A stretch of 44,009 nt of DNA. It comes from Gnetum montanum. Taxonomy: Eukaryota; Streptophyta; Gnetopsida; Gnetales; Gnetaceae. Below the pieces are notes generated by a model. That model made no database searches and had not been told where the DNA came from. It saw only the letters and a list, made by a program, of their open reading frames with translations. Location: positions 1-44,009 of the forward strand of contig MNCI01016353.1 in assembly GCA_015680685.1 (NCBI GenBank), in the 5' to 3' direction. Numbering within the stretch: position 1 is the first letter of the stretch; each line of letters opens with the position of its first letter. Position numbers and translations under genes: made by a program. Shown one piece after another: positions 20,930 to 31,229 of this stretch.

Positions 20930-21822
20930 TGATGAGTTTTGGTCTATCGCATCAACTGGGCCTCGTTGATGTAGTTTATTGCATCAACTAGGCCCTGTGA
21001 ACGTAGTCCATTGCATCGATGTGGTCCTGTCGATGTAGGGGTTTGTCCTAGTCTATAAATATGTGCTCACTAGCTACATTTATGGCATCAATTTTGAAAG
21101 TAGTAGTAGAGCTCTTGTAGTTTGTCTATTTGAAAGTTAGAATATTTTTCTCTAGTGCTTGCAACAAGAGTCATTGAGTGTATATATCTTTATTTGAGCA
21201 TTGTTATACTTGAGCACGACTATGTGTGGCAATAAAGATGAACTTCTTGATAAACCTTGTAGCATTTTGGATGGCTTAAATGTTTTATTTATGCATTTAA
21301 TGTTTTTAATTATTTATTCAATGTTTTCCTATAATTAAGCTAATGAAGTAATTAAGAAAGATAAGCTAGATAGATTAAACACATAAGTATGATTGCTTTG
21401 AGCATAACACGTATTCACTTGGTAATCATAGTAGCATTATTACTTGGTATGCCTAGTAGCATAGCACTTAGTAACCCAGTAGTGGATATGTGTCTTCAAG
21501 ACGTGTACAAAAAGTGGGACTAGATGCTTATGTTAGGACTGCTTAGATACTAGTTAATTAGTTAACCCAATTATTTTATCTCTCTTTAAATACCAAAATC
21601 ATAAAATAAAAAATGATAAAAATTAGATGCCTCAATTACACTTAACCATACCAGTGTATGTTACAAGTGTAATTAGAAAGACAATGAACGACCTTAAGGC
21701 AAGGTTCACTTCATAGAAGACTAGTGCACCAGAAACTATAAAGTCCATGGAATTTGACTGGATTGCACGTGAATGTTTTGTGATTTGTATGGTTGGGTGT
21801 AGGGGTACCTTGTTGCTCATCA
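20930..21822 (+). repeat. Element A 3' LTR
   Basis: This copy is 893 bp, runs TGATGAG to CTCATCA and is direct with 11044-11966. TATAAATA lies at 21054-21061 and AATAAAGATGAA near 21228. The TGGGCC repeats are more decayed than in the 5' copy. Confidence 0.92.
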
Positions 21823-21827
21823 GTCTT
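21823..21827. repeat. Element A target-site duplication, right copy (GTCTT)
   Basis: Differs from ATCTT at 11039-11043 by one transition. Confidence 0.75.
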
Positions 21828-22581
21828 CCTTGATATGGTGATCCTTTGATGGACATGCCTCATGATTTTCCTTGTAAATATTTAAAGTTTTTCTTGACTA
21901 TGTTTTTTTTGTATTTTTTAAATTTTTGTTGTAGACACATACATGTATGTATTGACTAACATGACTATTTGACATTGGATAAGAATTGAAGCTCCTTTGG
22001 AAACATCTACATTTCGATCAAAGCCTTGGACAGAGGCACTTGACAAGGTGGAGTTCATGAGAGGGATCATTGATGACATGGTAAACATGCTACAATAGTT
22101 CGACTTAGGAGTTGGTAAGAAACATTGTAGTTTTTCTTTTGTATTTTAAGTTTTTTAATTTTTTTTAAAATTTTATGTTTCTATGGTTTATGGTTATTAT
22201 GGTTTCATGTTTTTATGTTGCTATGTTTATTTTTGGTAGCTTTTACGATTTGGTGGAATTCCATAGGACACGTTGAGTTCAATGAACTTCTAGTTTTACC
22301 ACCCAAGTATGAGAACATGCCTAGGAAAGTATAAGAGGAAGCTATAACATGTGCTGCATCATGTGCATAGTCTTTCTGGGGGACTCAATGAACCAATGAG
22401 TTTTTGTGAGAGCATCTTGTGGCTTTAAAAGCTCAAGTTAAGAAGCTTTTTGATGAGAACTAGAGTCTTAGAGATCGCAAGGAATTTATACAGGCTTGTG
22501 TGACCATCAAGGTTTCCTTGAGAACTAAGAAGATTGAGTGGTTCAAGTATTGGTTAGCTATACAGGGGAGGGGTTCCATAG
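21828..22581 (+). pseudogene. Multi-exon plant pseudogene, exons 4-6 (3' part)
   Basis: This continues 9602-11043 beyond element A. Exon 4 ends at 21873 after DPLMDMPHDFP. Introns 21874-21934 (GTAAAT...TTGTAG) and 22115-22239 (GTAAGA...TGGTAG) separate exon 5 (21935-22114) and exon 6 (22240-22581). Both junctions keep the phase. Readable pieces are RSKPWTEALDKVEFMRGIID, HVEFNELLVLPPKYENMPRK and LVALKAQVKKLFDEN, the last coiled-coil-like. Stops such as TAG and TGA stand mainly for Gln. Element B's LTR breaks exon 6 at 22581, and I could not find the rest. I do not recognise the family. Confidence 0.65.
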
Positions 22582-23322
22582 TGATGAGTGGTGAGGTACC
22601 CCTACACTCAACCATACAAATACGAGCATCTCACGTGTGATTCGATCAAACTCCAAGGACTAAGTGCTTACGCGCCTTAATGGAACACTCAGGGTTAATA
22701 AATCGTTGTCTTCCCAAACTTACTTGTATTGTCACAGTTGTATGGTTAAGTAAGCTTGAGGTACATGATTTTTATAACTTTTATTTTTTTGGTGTCTTAT
22801 GCTAATAGGGGAAGGTAAGGAGAACTAAGTGACTAACTTTCATTAACTATTCACTAACTAAGTTCTAATTGTTCCTAACACTAGTATTCGTTCCCACTTG
22901 CTGCACACATCTTGAACCAATGCAATGCTATTGGGATAACCAAACGCTAATCGTTACTGGGTTACCAAGTGCTACACACATGCTCAAAGAGGTCGTACTG
23001 AGTGTACTTAACTAGGAGAGTCAAAGGTTGAGAGAGATTAATTAACTAGGAAAGCATTTAAACATTCAACAATAATTAATTACTATTTAGCTTAATCTAT
23101 ATGCTACAAGGTTTATCACAAAGTTTGTCTTTATTGCCATACACAAATGTGTGCTCAAGTACAAATTGCTCGAATAAAGATCCATTCACTTTATGACTCC
23201 TACTACAGGCACACAGGAATTATTCTAACTCCAGAATGGTAAAACTGCAAGAGTTTAGCTAAGGGTCTAAGTCTAACCACCTTGAACAAGGGAAGCCGCA
23301 GATGCGATATTGCGGTTCATCA
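22582..23322 (-). repeat. Element B 3' LTR
   Basis: This copy is 741 bp and reads TGATGAGTGGTGAGGTACCC...TTCATCA on the plus strand. Its first 315 bases or so match 28814-29129 closely. It has GTAACCAAGTG-type repeats and an AATAAAGAC site on the minus strand near 23135. Confidence 0.9.
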
Positions 23323-23336
23323 TACCCCCATGACTG
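23323..23336 (-). other. Element B polypurine tract
   Basis: The minus strand reads CAGTCATGGGGGTA directly before the LTR start. It is almost the same as in element A. Confidence 0.8.
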
Positions 23337-25299
23337 AATGAAAACTCATCCTCTAGTTCCTTACAAAATATTGGGAAGGTATGGGATTATTGACTTGAAT
23401 GACACTAATGGTGAATGGGATGACGTGTGAACGGATCATCATTACAATACATGGCAATATTAGTGTTCATGACCACAAGAGTGAACACTATACACATTTG
23501 ACATTTGGCCTTATTTGGCAGCTGAGAGAGAAGAGAGAGAAAAGAAGAAGATGTGTTGCTGCTGATGCCAAAATTATGCCTTCCGTTGTCCATCCATAAC
23601 CATGCCATCAATCTTGTTCCTTGCATGACTGTTCCAGCACCAATCCATCTTAAGTGTTTCCTCTAGCTCTAGTCCATTGTTGTATGATTTCCATATGCAT
23701 ATACAACATAGTCTGATATTAGCAAGGATAAATAAATTACAATGCAATTGATGCCTTGCTTCGGTGTATGGTCCATTGGCTGAGTTGTGATATGGCTAAT
23801 ATAGATTCTGGAGATATAACACTGGTGACTTCCCAAGGTGTAGGGGTTAGAAGAAAATTGAATAAATTGGACCAGGACCCCCATGACTAAGAGCGATCCT
23901 CTGGTAGCGATAGAATGGAAAAATATAAGGAATAAGAAAGATGGAGAAAAAGAAATAATGACAACGTTGATTAAATGGATGTCAGAGGTGGAAACGAACA
24001 AAATAAATGTTGATTGCAAAAATGTTTAAGGGAAAGAAGTTAACTGATGCACCAAGTAGGAATGCCAGTGGGTCCTCCCCAAAGCAGGCTCATGCCCTTA
24101 ATGCCCTGACAATCCCACATTCAAAGAGTCCATAGGCTCTGGAAATGTCAGTTGGAAACAAGAGTTAAAGTCTTAACCACAAGAATTTACCAAAAAGAAA
24201 ACAATGCATCAACCAAAACATAAACTATTGATATAACCGACAATGAGGTGGAAAATGGAGAAAGAATGATGAGGAGAAGAGAATGGAATAGAGTCCCAAG
24301 AACAAGGTGGTGTACAACCCCTTGTGTATTTATGGTTAATGTGACTTAGTAGATCTCATTCCAAATCTAGCCTCAAACAATCCACATCCAGTGACTTTGC
24401 ATTAATACACTTGGCCAATCCATGTACTTGGCGTAATAAGAATGCTGCCGCCAAAGAGTCACCACCATTCCAAAGAAATAGAAAAGGAAAAAGTAGGGAG
24501 CAAGAGAGGGCCTTAGTTAGAGGGAACATGTTTGTTTAGTTCCATAACTAGTTCTTGTAGCCTAGATGATTATTTTTTCTAAGGGGTGTGCTTTGAATTC
24601 TCACTGTTTTTTTTTTGCGTGAGAACCACACCATGCAAATATTGATTATTTTTATTAGCTCAGCTTCCCGATAATGGAGCAACGTTGGAATGGTAAGGAA
24701 AACTCAAGAAGAAAACATCCAAGCACCATAGAGAATGGCTAGCACAAATGCATCAAATCCCTTTGAAGTCACACCCTTTTCAATCCTTGAGTCCTTCTTC
24801 AGTTTGAGAAATGCCCAGTCACCAATTCATTGACAGTTCTATTATTTTAAGAAAGGGACAATAAAATTCCAAGCCAAGAGAGACCATAGAAATTTATGGA
24901 TGCATGGATGATGTGGACTCATTGCCTGCTATATCAAAAGAACCATACCTTAGTATCGACATTATAACTCAAAGGTAAAAACCAAACATTAGCAATCAAT
25001 GGAATACCATTCATACCACCATCAGGAGCACTTATTAGGTGACGAGCCTAACAACACAAAAAACCACACAAAGAAATGAAAGAGTATAAATGATGTTGCA
25101 AAATAAAAATAAGAAAAGTTAAAGAAATTTGTAAAAAAAAATGTGTAAAACAAAAACTTAAAAAGGAACTAAGGGCCTCGGTTGATCAGCAGAGGTGGCC
25201 ATCTCCCCCATGACTGAGTTAGAAGGGGGAGCTCTAAAATAATGAGCAGGGTCATCCCTTGTCAGAGGTATTATGTGCACTGGCTGTTCTAAGTTCATG
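23337..25299 (-). other. Element B 3' noncoding region
   Basis: The part at 23340-23420 matches the end of element A's interior (AATCCCATACCTTCCCAAT). The part at about 23900-24620 matches element A 16510-17290. The remaining sequence (24630-25299) has no recognisable pol, although RT to integrase would be expected here. A's extra ORF is not present either. Short frames in this stretch have no motifs. Confidence 0.7.
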
Positions 25300-28200
25300 G
25301 AAAGGTTTGACTCATTGCACATTGAATAGTAATCTCATATTAAGGTTTTTGTCTAACTTTTTAGGAATTTTCAAGTTCCCCCAATTGATGTTTCCTAGGT
25401 TAAGGTTTGGAAGTTGGCGACGCTCTTACTCCAGTGCATCTATGCTTTCAATGTGAGCACAAGTTATTTCCTCAATTAGTTCCATGCACATTGGTGAGTT
25501 GCTTTCTTGGTCATCTATCAACTGCTGGGTGTCTTCTTGTTATGTGATTGCTACATACAGGCACTTTTGTATGTTAATTTCTTGTGCACACCAGTTGAAT
25601 GCAGGCAATGCTAAAATTTGCATAACCCATGATCTTTGCACGCAATTGCACCCTGTGTCACTATATGTGATGCATGGAACTTTCTTCTTCTCGATCTTTC
25701 CAAAAGTGTTCTTCTTGGATATTTCCAGGGAAAGATCACAGATTCCTAGGCATGCATCTATAGTACTTAGCCATGCTCTTCCCATTATTATTGGGAAGTC
25801 CCTTTAACCGTTGTTCACTTGTATCACTAGGAAATCAGCTGGATACGACCACCCACACACAGTGGTAATGATGTCTTCCACCAGTCTCAAGGGGACAGTG
25901 ATGGATTGGTTGGCCAGCTCTAGTTGAATATTACTCTTCCTTAATGGAGGCAGGTTCTAGGCTTTGTACATCTCTTGTGATATTAGGTTGACTCTGGAAC
26001 CTGAGTCCAGAAGAGCTTTACATGGTTCATTCCCAGTGACTTGGAGATAGATTAGAGGGCTTCCAGTATTAGAGAATTTCTTGGGAAGGTGGCCCACCTT
26101 AATCTAGTTAGTAACGACATGCGTTAACATAACCGTATGCGTTGAGCTCGGTGTTTTGTTTGAAGGGAGCCTTGGAGCCTTATTTGATGGAGAGGTGTTC
26201 AGAGGTTCAACTACTTATGGCTGTGAGGGCTTGGTTGGACTATTGGTTCTGAAGAAAGATCTTCTCTTCATACAGTTGTTAGAACTAGTAGTGGGTTGAA
26301 GATTCACAACCCTCGTAGCACTGCGTTGCTACGGTTGAGTGGGGAGTTCCCCTTGCATTGCTGGAGCAGGTGGTAATGGAGCTATCGGTGTGAGAGTTGT
26401 GGATGGATTTGGAGGATGGTATGTCTGTGGGTTATCTCCCCTAGGATAAGGAGTCCTATAATACTCTTGAGCTTGGTAGTGATTTTGTGGTGTCATGTGA
26501 CCAATAGAGTTACATGGAGAGATTGGTTGCTGCACGTAGTAGCCATATTGATCTGGTTACCGGTAGGGGTATTGTTACCTTGGTGGTGGTATCCCCCATG
26601 ATTGTGGGTATTGCCACTATTGATGTTGCTTAACAGGTTGTGGTAGAGTTCCACTTGGATAATATGTTGAAGGTTGGTGGAACTGCCTTGGGTTACCTTA
26701 GGGATAAGGTAACCGTCGGGGTGCTTTTCATTTATTAAGTCGTGGGTTGAGTGCATACACCACAAACTCTTGTAGATGTGAGATCACTGGGCAACATCCC
26801 TTGGGATGGTCATATTGGCATATTTGACATCCACTTTCATTGTCTATATCAGAATCCACAACCTCTTTGGTGATGGCCATTTTACCCTTGCCTTTGTTAT
26901 GTGCATTGTCCACTTCTCTCTTTTTCTTTTTTTCATACTCACTACCTCGCATCCTAGACTCCTCTACAATCTTAAGAACAGTTTCAAACCTACTATCCAG
27001 GGAGCCCCACATCTAGTCAACCTTTGCTGATACTTTGGTTGTTAACTTTTGGAGCGGCAAGGTTTTCCTATTCACCATCTCTTTGAGTGATGAATCTTCC
27101 TCCTCCTCACAGAATCTCACTCCTCTTTTTTGGAGGGAAGGATCTCGGTTGTACTCTTCCACACTTTCTGTCTTTCATAGCTCACCTTCTTCTTTGGCTA
27201 ATTTCTCTAGCAATCTATGAACTTGATGAGACCTAAGCTCTGATAATCTCCCTTGGGCATATGTTCCAAGGGTTCTCCTTGTTTCATGCCTAAGTCCATC
27301 TACGAGATGACATAGTTGATCCCACTGCGAATAACCATGGCCCAGGCAATGACGTAATAGGGCATAATAGCGGTCCATGGCAGCATCCAGGGGTTCATGA
27401 TTTCCTTGCTTCCATCCTTGGATTTGCTTTCATAGGTTAGACACTCGGGAGTACGTTTGGTACTTATCATTAAATAGTTCTAACATTGTACTCCACCTCC
27501 GAATGGATTCTAGTTCTAAGGACCGGTACCAACTTTCTGCTTCTTTCACTAGTATCCTTGGGAACAACTTCAGTTTTTTCCATTCGTTCTCAATGTTTTG
27601 CAAGGCACATGCATCATGGAATGCTTGTAGGTGATTTTGAGGATCAACGTTATATCCCCCTTCAAATCGTGGGCTATTGTTCATGTCTAACCTCTTGATC
27701 CTACTATCCTTTTGATGCCTTGTTGGAACTCTTACGGCCTCCGTGATATCTAACATGCTTTTGGTTGTGAGTAGGGGTTCTTCGTGGTCATCTTGTTCAT
27801 AGTGTCTATAGTGTCTACGTGGTTCCCTACTCTCCCTTCTTCCATGCCTTGATTCCTTAGAGTTCCCTCGTCCTCATTCTTGACTGTCTCGTTGATGTTT
27901 TTCACTCTGTTTTCCTTTATCCTCATGGTTAGGTTCCTTGTGACTACATCCAAACACTGAAGGAGAGGGTGAATGTGATGATGAAGGTGAAGAAGAAGGA
28001 GAACCATCACCATGATGATTTTTTCTACCTTCTCTTGGGTGGTCTCGACCCTGATTGTGATTACGATCAGAACGTCCACCCTTATCGTGTGTTTGTGTTC
28101 CCTCGTTGAACACTTCATGTTGGTGGGGGTCAGAACCAGGGTTGTGACCCATGGAGAGAAGGTTGTGATACACCACTTCCTAACCATCGTTAGGAGGGGG

Positions 28201-28668
28201 AACATCATTTGGTGGGGAACCTGTTGAAACCGATTCACCATCCCCAATTTCACTTAAAACATGCAAGGCATTATGGGGCCATTTACCCTTCAAAGATGTG
28301 TGGTAACTCTCCTGTTGCAAGTCCCGTTGATGTTGTGATTCTGTGGGATGATAGTCCCTTGTTTCATGATTGCATTCATCGTATTCTGCGTATAAAAGTG
28401 GCATGCCTATTTGTGTGAGAGCACAAAGGAGCATGTTGGGGACTGCTCGGTCTAAAGGCAACACTATGTTACCCTCCAAGTCTCTCCAACACAGTTGTTC
28501 ATCTTGATGAAGAATAAAGGTAAAGTTAGGTACATACTCATCGTTATGAGTATATACGACACAAAACTATTGAGGAACTAGCAGATCTTGGTTACATGTG
28601 TTATGCCGCCGACTATCTCTTATGTTAGTCCTAGGTGGTGAAGTGCTTTTGTGTGAAGAAGAAGACAT
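25300..28668 (-). pseudogene. gag: Element B Gag-protease, one frame with stops
   Basis: From ATG at 28668 (MSSSSHKST) one frame runs to at least 25540 without a frameshift, over 1,040 codons, broken by about 16 stops. Landmarks in order: LEGNIVLPLDRA, a His/Ser/Asp-rich linker, the capsid region TTKSMLDITEAVRVPTRHQK, SWYRSLELESIRRWSTM and LFNDKYQTYSRV (27756-27430), a linker, the knuckle CQICQYDHPKGCCP (about 26850), a Gln/Pro-rich tail, the protease motif EPCKALLDSGSRVNLIS (about 26020) and RAWLSTIDACLGICDLSLE (25780). The frame fades at KIPKKLDKNLNM near 25350, just before RT. The stops I checked mostly fit CAG/CAA or CGA changed to TAG/TAA or TGA. It is the best-preserved Gag here. Confidence 0.9.
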
Positions 28669-28794
28669 TTTCGTCTTGTTCGGTGTGCGATTTCCCATTG
28701 TCTTATCTTTCCTTGATTAACCCTAAGGATTCGTTCTAGCATCCCAATGATATGGATGATTTCCTATGTTCTATGTAGTGCACAAACAACTAAG

Positions 28795-28812
28795 TCCCTA
28801 GCAATGGTGACA
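28795..28812 (-). other. Element B primer-binding site (tRNA-Asp type)
   Basis: The minus strand reads TGTCACCATTGCTAGGGA, close to the LTR end. Against TGGCGCCGTTGCCGGGGA it shows five differences, four of them transitions. Confidence 0.75.
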
Positions 28813-28813
28813 A

Positions 28814-29129
28814 TGATGAGTCGCGAGGTACCCCTACACTCAACCATATGAACACGAGCGTCTCACACGCGATCCGGTCAAACTCCATGGACTAAGTGCT
28901 TATGTATCTTAATGGAACACTCAGGGTTAATCAATCGTTGTCTTCCCAAACTTACTTGTATTGTCACAGTTTTATGATTAAGTAAGCTTGAGGTACATGA
29001 TTTATATAACTTTTATCTTTTTGGTGTCTTATACTAATAGGGGAAGGTAAGGAGAACTAAGTGACTAACTTTCATTAACTATTCACTAACTAAGTTCTAA
29101 TTGTTCCTAACACCAGTATCCATTCCCAC
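28814..29129 (-). repeat. Element B 5' LTR, truncated
   Basis: This matches the first part (R/U5) of 22582-23322 and then stops at CATTCCCAC. The U3 side is missing, and element D protease sequence begins at once. Confidence 0.85.
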
Positions 29130-29249
29130 CAGCATTGCTAGGCCTATCATTGGCATTGATTTCAATATTATCAATAGGAGTTTCTCTTGAAACTATACCT
29201 TGGAACCTTGCTCAATGTCGATGTTGTTGACTACTAAGGGGACTGCACT

Positions 29250-29700
29250 ATTCCCATGGATTACTATTTCACCACCTTCATAAGGTAAGTGGATTTCTTG
29301 GTGGATGGGTGAAGAAACTACTTGTAATTTTGCCAACCATGACTATCCTAGAATTATGTTAAAGCCAAGTGTCTCTTCAACTACTAGGAATTTAAAGCTA
29401 TTAGGCTTCTCATTGCTACTCATGGTCCATTCAAGGATTTAAGTGAAAAAGTAGTGGTTTCCTAAACACTTTTGACTAAGCATAAACATTTGACAGTAGG
29501 AAAAGGGATAATGTTTATTGTTGCATCGTCGTTAACATGAACATGGTGATTTATGTATTGACCAATGCATATGTTGATAAAAAGTAAAACATGTAGAACT
29601 TCACCACATTGCAAATTGGTCTTGACTTCATTATCATGAAATGTTACTGTGGTAAGTTTTTAATCATCTTTGAGTAGAGGTGGCATAATGATATAGTGGA
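29250..29700 (-). pseudogene. Element D protease remnant
   Basis: In two minus-strand frames I read VNDDATINIIPFPTVK (about 29550), the position of the usual D-S/T-G-A active site with Gly changed, then FLVVEETLGFNIILG (about 29375), a stop where Arg-Pro is expected, SWLAKLQVVSSPIHQEIHL and PYEGGEIVIHGNSAVP (about 29290). The LG..WL...VVSS.HQ pattern is typical of the C-terminal half of plant Gypsy retropepsins. At least one frameshift and several stops make it non-functional. RT would follow to the left but is deleted. Confidence 0.8.
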
Positions 29701-30332
29701 TGGACTTCTCACTAGTAGGTATGTCTTCACTCATGGAGATGAACATCAACATTTTTACTAATGCTTTGTGGTAAGTAGGGAAGGTCATGACCAAGTTGCA
29801 AAGGCTCAATGATATATATTTTTTGTTTTAATGAGAGCCTTTATCATTGGCATGTGGTTTTTCAGCTTTGGTGACTTTAACTTCCTCCATCTTATCTAAG
29901 GTTTTAATTTTTTGCTTCAACATGTGCTGTTTGGGCCCCTTGCTCTTGTCCAACTTATGGTTTTCATTACGTTGACTAGTTAATGCTGTTTAAGTGGAGG
30001 AATTCATAAGTATAGTTGAAATCAGGGGAGGCTTTGGTAGATTAACCTCCTTCCAAACCTTTTATTGGTTGTTCTCATTGGCTTTAGGGTTAGCAGTTGA
30101 TTATTTTTGTTGCTTGGATGATGATTTCTTATGGGTTGATAGGGATAATATCAATGTATTGGCTACCACAAATGAACACTAGTCAATGTTTGTTATAAGA
30201 TTACTCATAGAGGGTGGAGGAACTCTAATGAAAAATGGTTATTTGGGAGTCATTGGTGGTGGAATCCTTATAGCAAAAGATTCTCTTGCACTTGAGGATG
30301 TTGAAGTTTGATTATCACAAGGTTGTACCTTA

Positions 30333-30337
30333 ATGAT
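30333..30337. repeat. Solo LTR F target-site duplication (ATGAT), left
   Basis: Exact match to 31059-31063. Confidence 0.9.
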
Positions 30338-30682
30338 TGATGAGTGGCGAGGTACCCCTACACTCAACCATACGAAACGAGCATCGCACGCACGATCCGA
30401 TCGAACTCCGCAGATGGACTAGTTGTGGCACCTAGATAGTTAGCCTTAGGTCACAGTTCATTGTCTTCCCACCTAAACTAGTATTGCATTTGTCACATAT
30501 GGTTTAGTCCAGATGAGGTGTATGATGTGTTCCTAATCTATGCTACTCCTGAAGGTAGTGGAAAATAATATTAACTAAGCTAAGCTAGGAGGAAAAGGAT
30601 AAGAAAATCTAATCTAGCCTAAGTGCAACGAGCAACTGATTCCTTGATCAACTATAGACATCTTGGACTTCATGCACGACTA

Positions 30683-30768
30683 CCACTGGGACTACCAAGC
30701 ATAGGTCCTAGGTACGCCACTGGGATTACCAAGCACAGATCCCAAATACGCCACTGGGTTACCAAGCG
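30683..30768. repeat. Three exact-spaced 34-bp repeats in LTR F
   Basis: CCACTGGGnnTACCAAGC starts at 30683, 30717 and 30751, exactly 34 bp apart, each in slightly different surroundings. The element A LTR carries the same core, inverted by strand, three times. Confidence 0.85.
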
Positions 30769-30950
30769 TNCTCGATCTTTATTGTCGGTCATGTGCATGT
30801 CCAAGTACGACACACTCGAATAAAGACACCATACAATTACATTCACCACACTGTGGGCAGACACAGGAAAAAATCTAACTCTGGAGGGATCAAACTGTCA
30901 GAGCTTCACTACTCTAAAACTAGGATCCTTAAATAAGGAAGAGCCACGTC

Positions 30951-31045
30951 TTATTTATGGATATGGTGGCGGACTGCGATATCACGTACGCGATATCGCG
31001 GGGGATACGATATTGCGGCGGATGCGATATCGTGGCCTATGCAAA
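30951..31045 (-). promoter_or_regulatory. LTR F U3 promoter: GATATCG repeats and TATA box
   Basis: CGATAT(C/T) starts at 30977, 30991, 31008 and 31025, between the LTR start (31058) and a TATA-like CATAAATAA (30951-30959), all on the minus strand. The C LTRs have the same layout (36531-36605 and 39848-39925). The role as factor-binding sites is inference. Confidence 0.55.
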
Positions 31046-31058
31046 ATGTGCCTCATCA

Positions 31059-31063
31059 ATGAT
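31059..31063. repeat. Solo LTR F target-site duplication (ATGAT), right
   Basis: Exact match to 30333-30337. Confidence 0.9.
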
Positions 31064-31229
31064 AAATAGCTCCTTAATAGGTTTTGGCTTATTAGGAATG
31101 TTAAAGGTAGTTATTGTGTAGGAGTCATTGCTAGCATTAAGGAGATTCTTATATACATTCATTAACTAGTTTTTTGGTAGCATTGGGTTAGATGCATCTA
31201 GGAATAATTCCTCACTATTAATCATCTTT

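Larger units (their letters stand above)
11044..21822 (+). mobile_element. Ty3/Gypsy (Athila/Tat-like) element A, plus strand
   Basis: This 10.8-kb element has LTRs 11044-11966 and 20930-21822, an Asp-tRNA-like primer site, a polypurine tract and a near-perfect duplication. The order is gag (12118-14470), protease and RT start (14480-15815), an assembly gap, the RT connection/RNase H start (16150-16440), a noncoding block shared with element B, then a long extra ORF (17822-20598). No integrase was found. The Gag and pol motifs are those of plant Athila/Tat-type Gypsy elements. It lies within exon 4 of the multi-exon pseudogene. Confidence 0.9.
22582..29129 (-). mobile_element. Gypsy element B (gag-protease only), minus strand
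   Basis: The left end is a full 3' LTR (22582-23322) followed by a polypurine tract. The right end is a 5' LTR broken off at about 29129, next to a tRNA-Asp-like primer site. Between them lie a long Gag-protease frame (28668 to about 25300) and noncoding sequence related to element A. RT, RNase H and integrase are absent, so it depended on proteins from other elements (inference). Because the outer part of the right LTR is missing and D sequence follows, a deletion or recombination has removed its right end. Confidence 0.88.
30338..31058 (-). mobile_element. Solo LTR F of the TGATGAG family
   Basis: This 721-bp sequence runs TGATGAGTGG to CTCATCA, flanked by an exact ATGAT duplication and with no interior, so it is a product of recombination between two LTRs. 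It aligns with the LTRs of element C and, at the U5 end, with A and B. It holds a polyadenylation-like AATAAAGATC on the minus strand near 30773, one unknown base at 30770 and a TATA-like CATAAATAA (30951-30959). It retains more CpG than the other copies and has exact repeats, which suggests that it is among the youngest pieces in the window. Confidence 0.93.

Noticed and set aside
27486-28418. Plus-strand frames opposite element B's Gag
   Set aside because: They are shadows of the minus-strand Gag-protease frame, which has recognisable domains.
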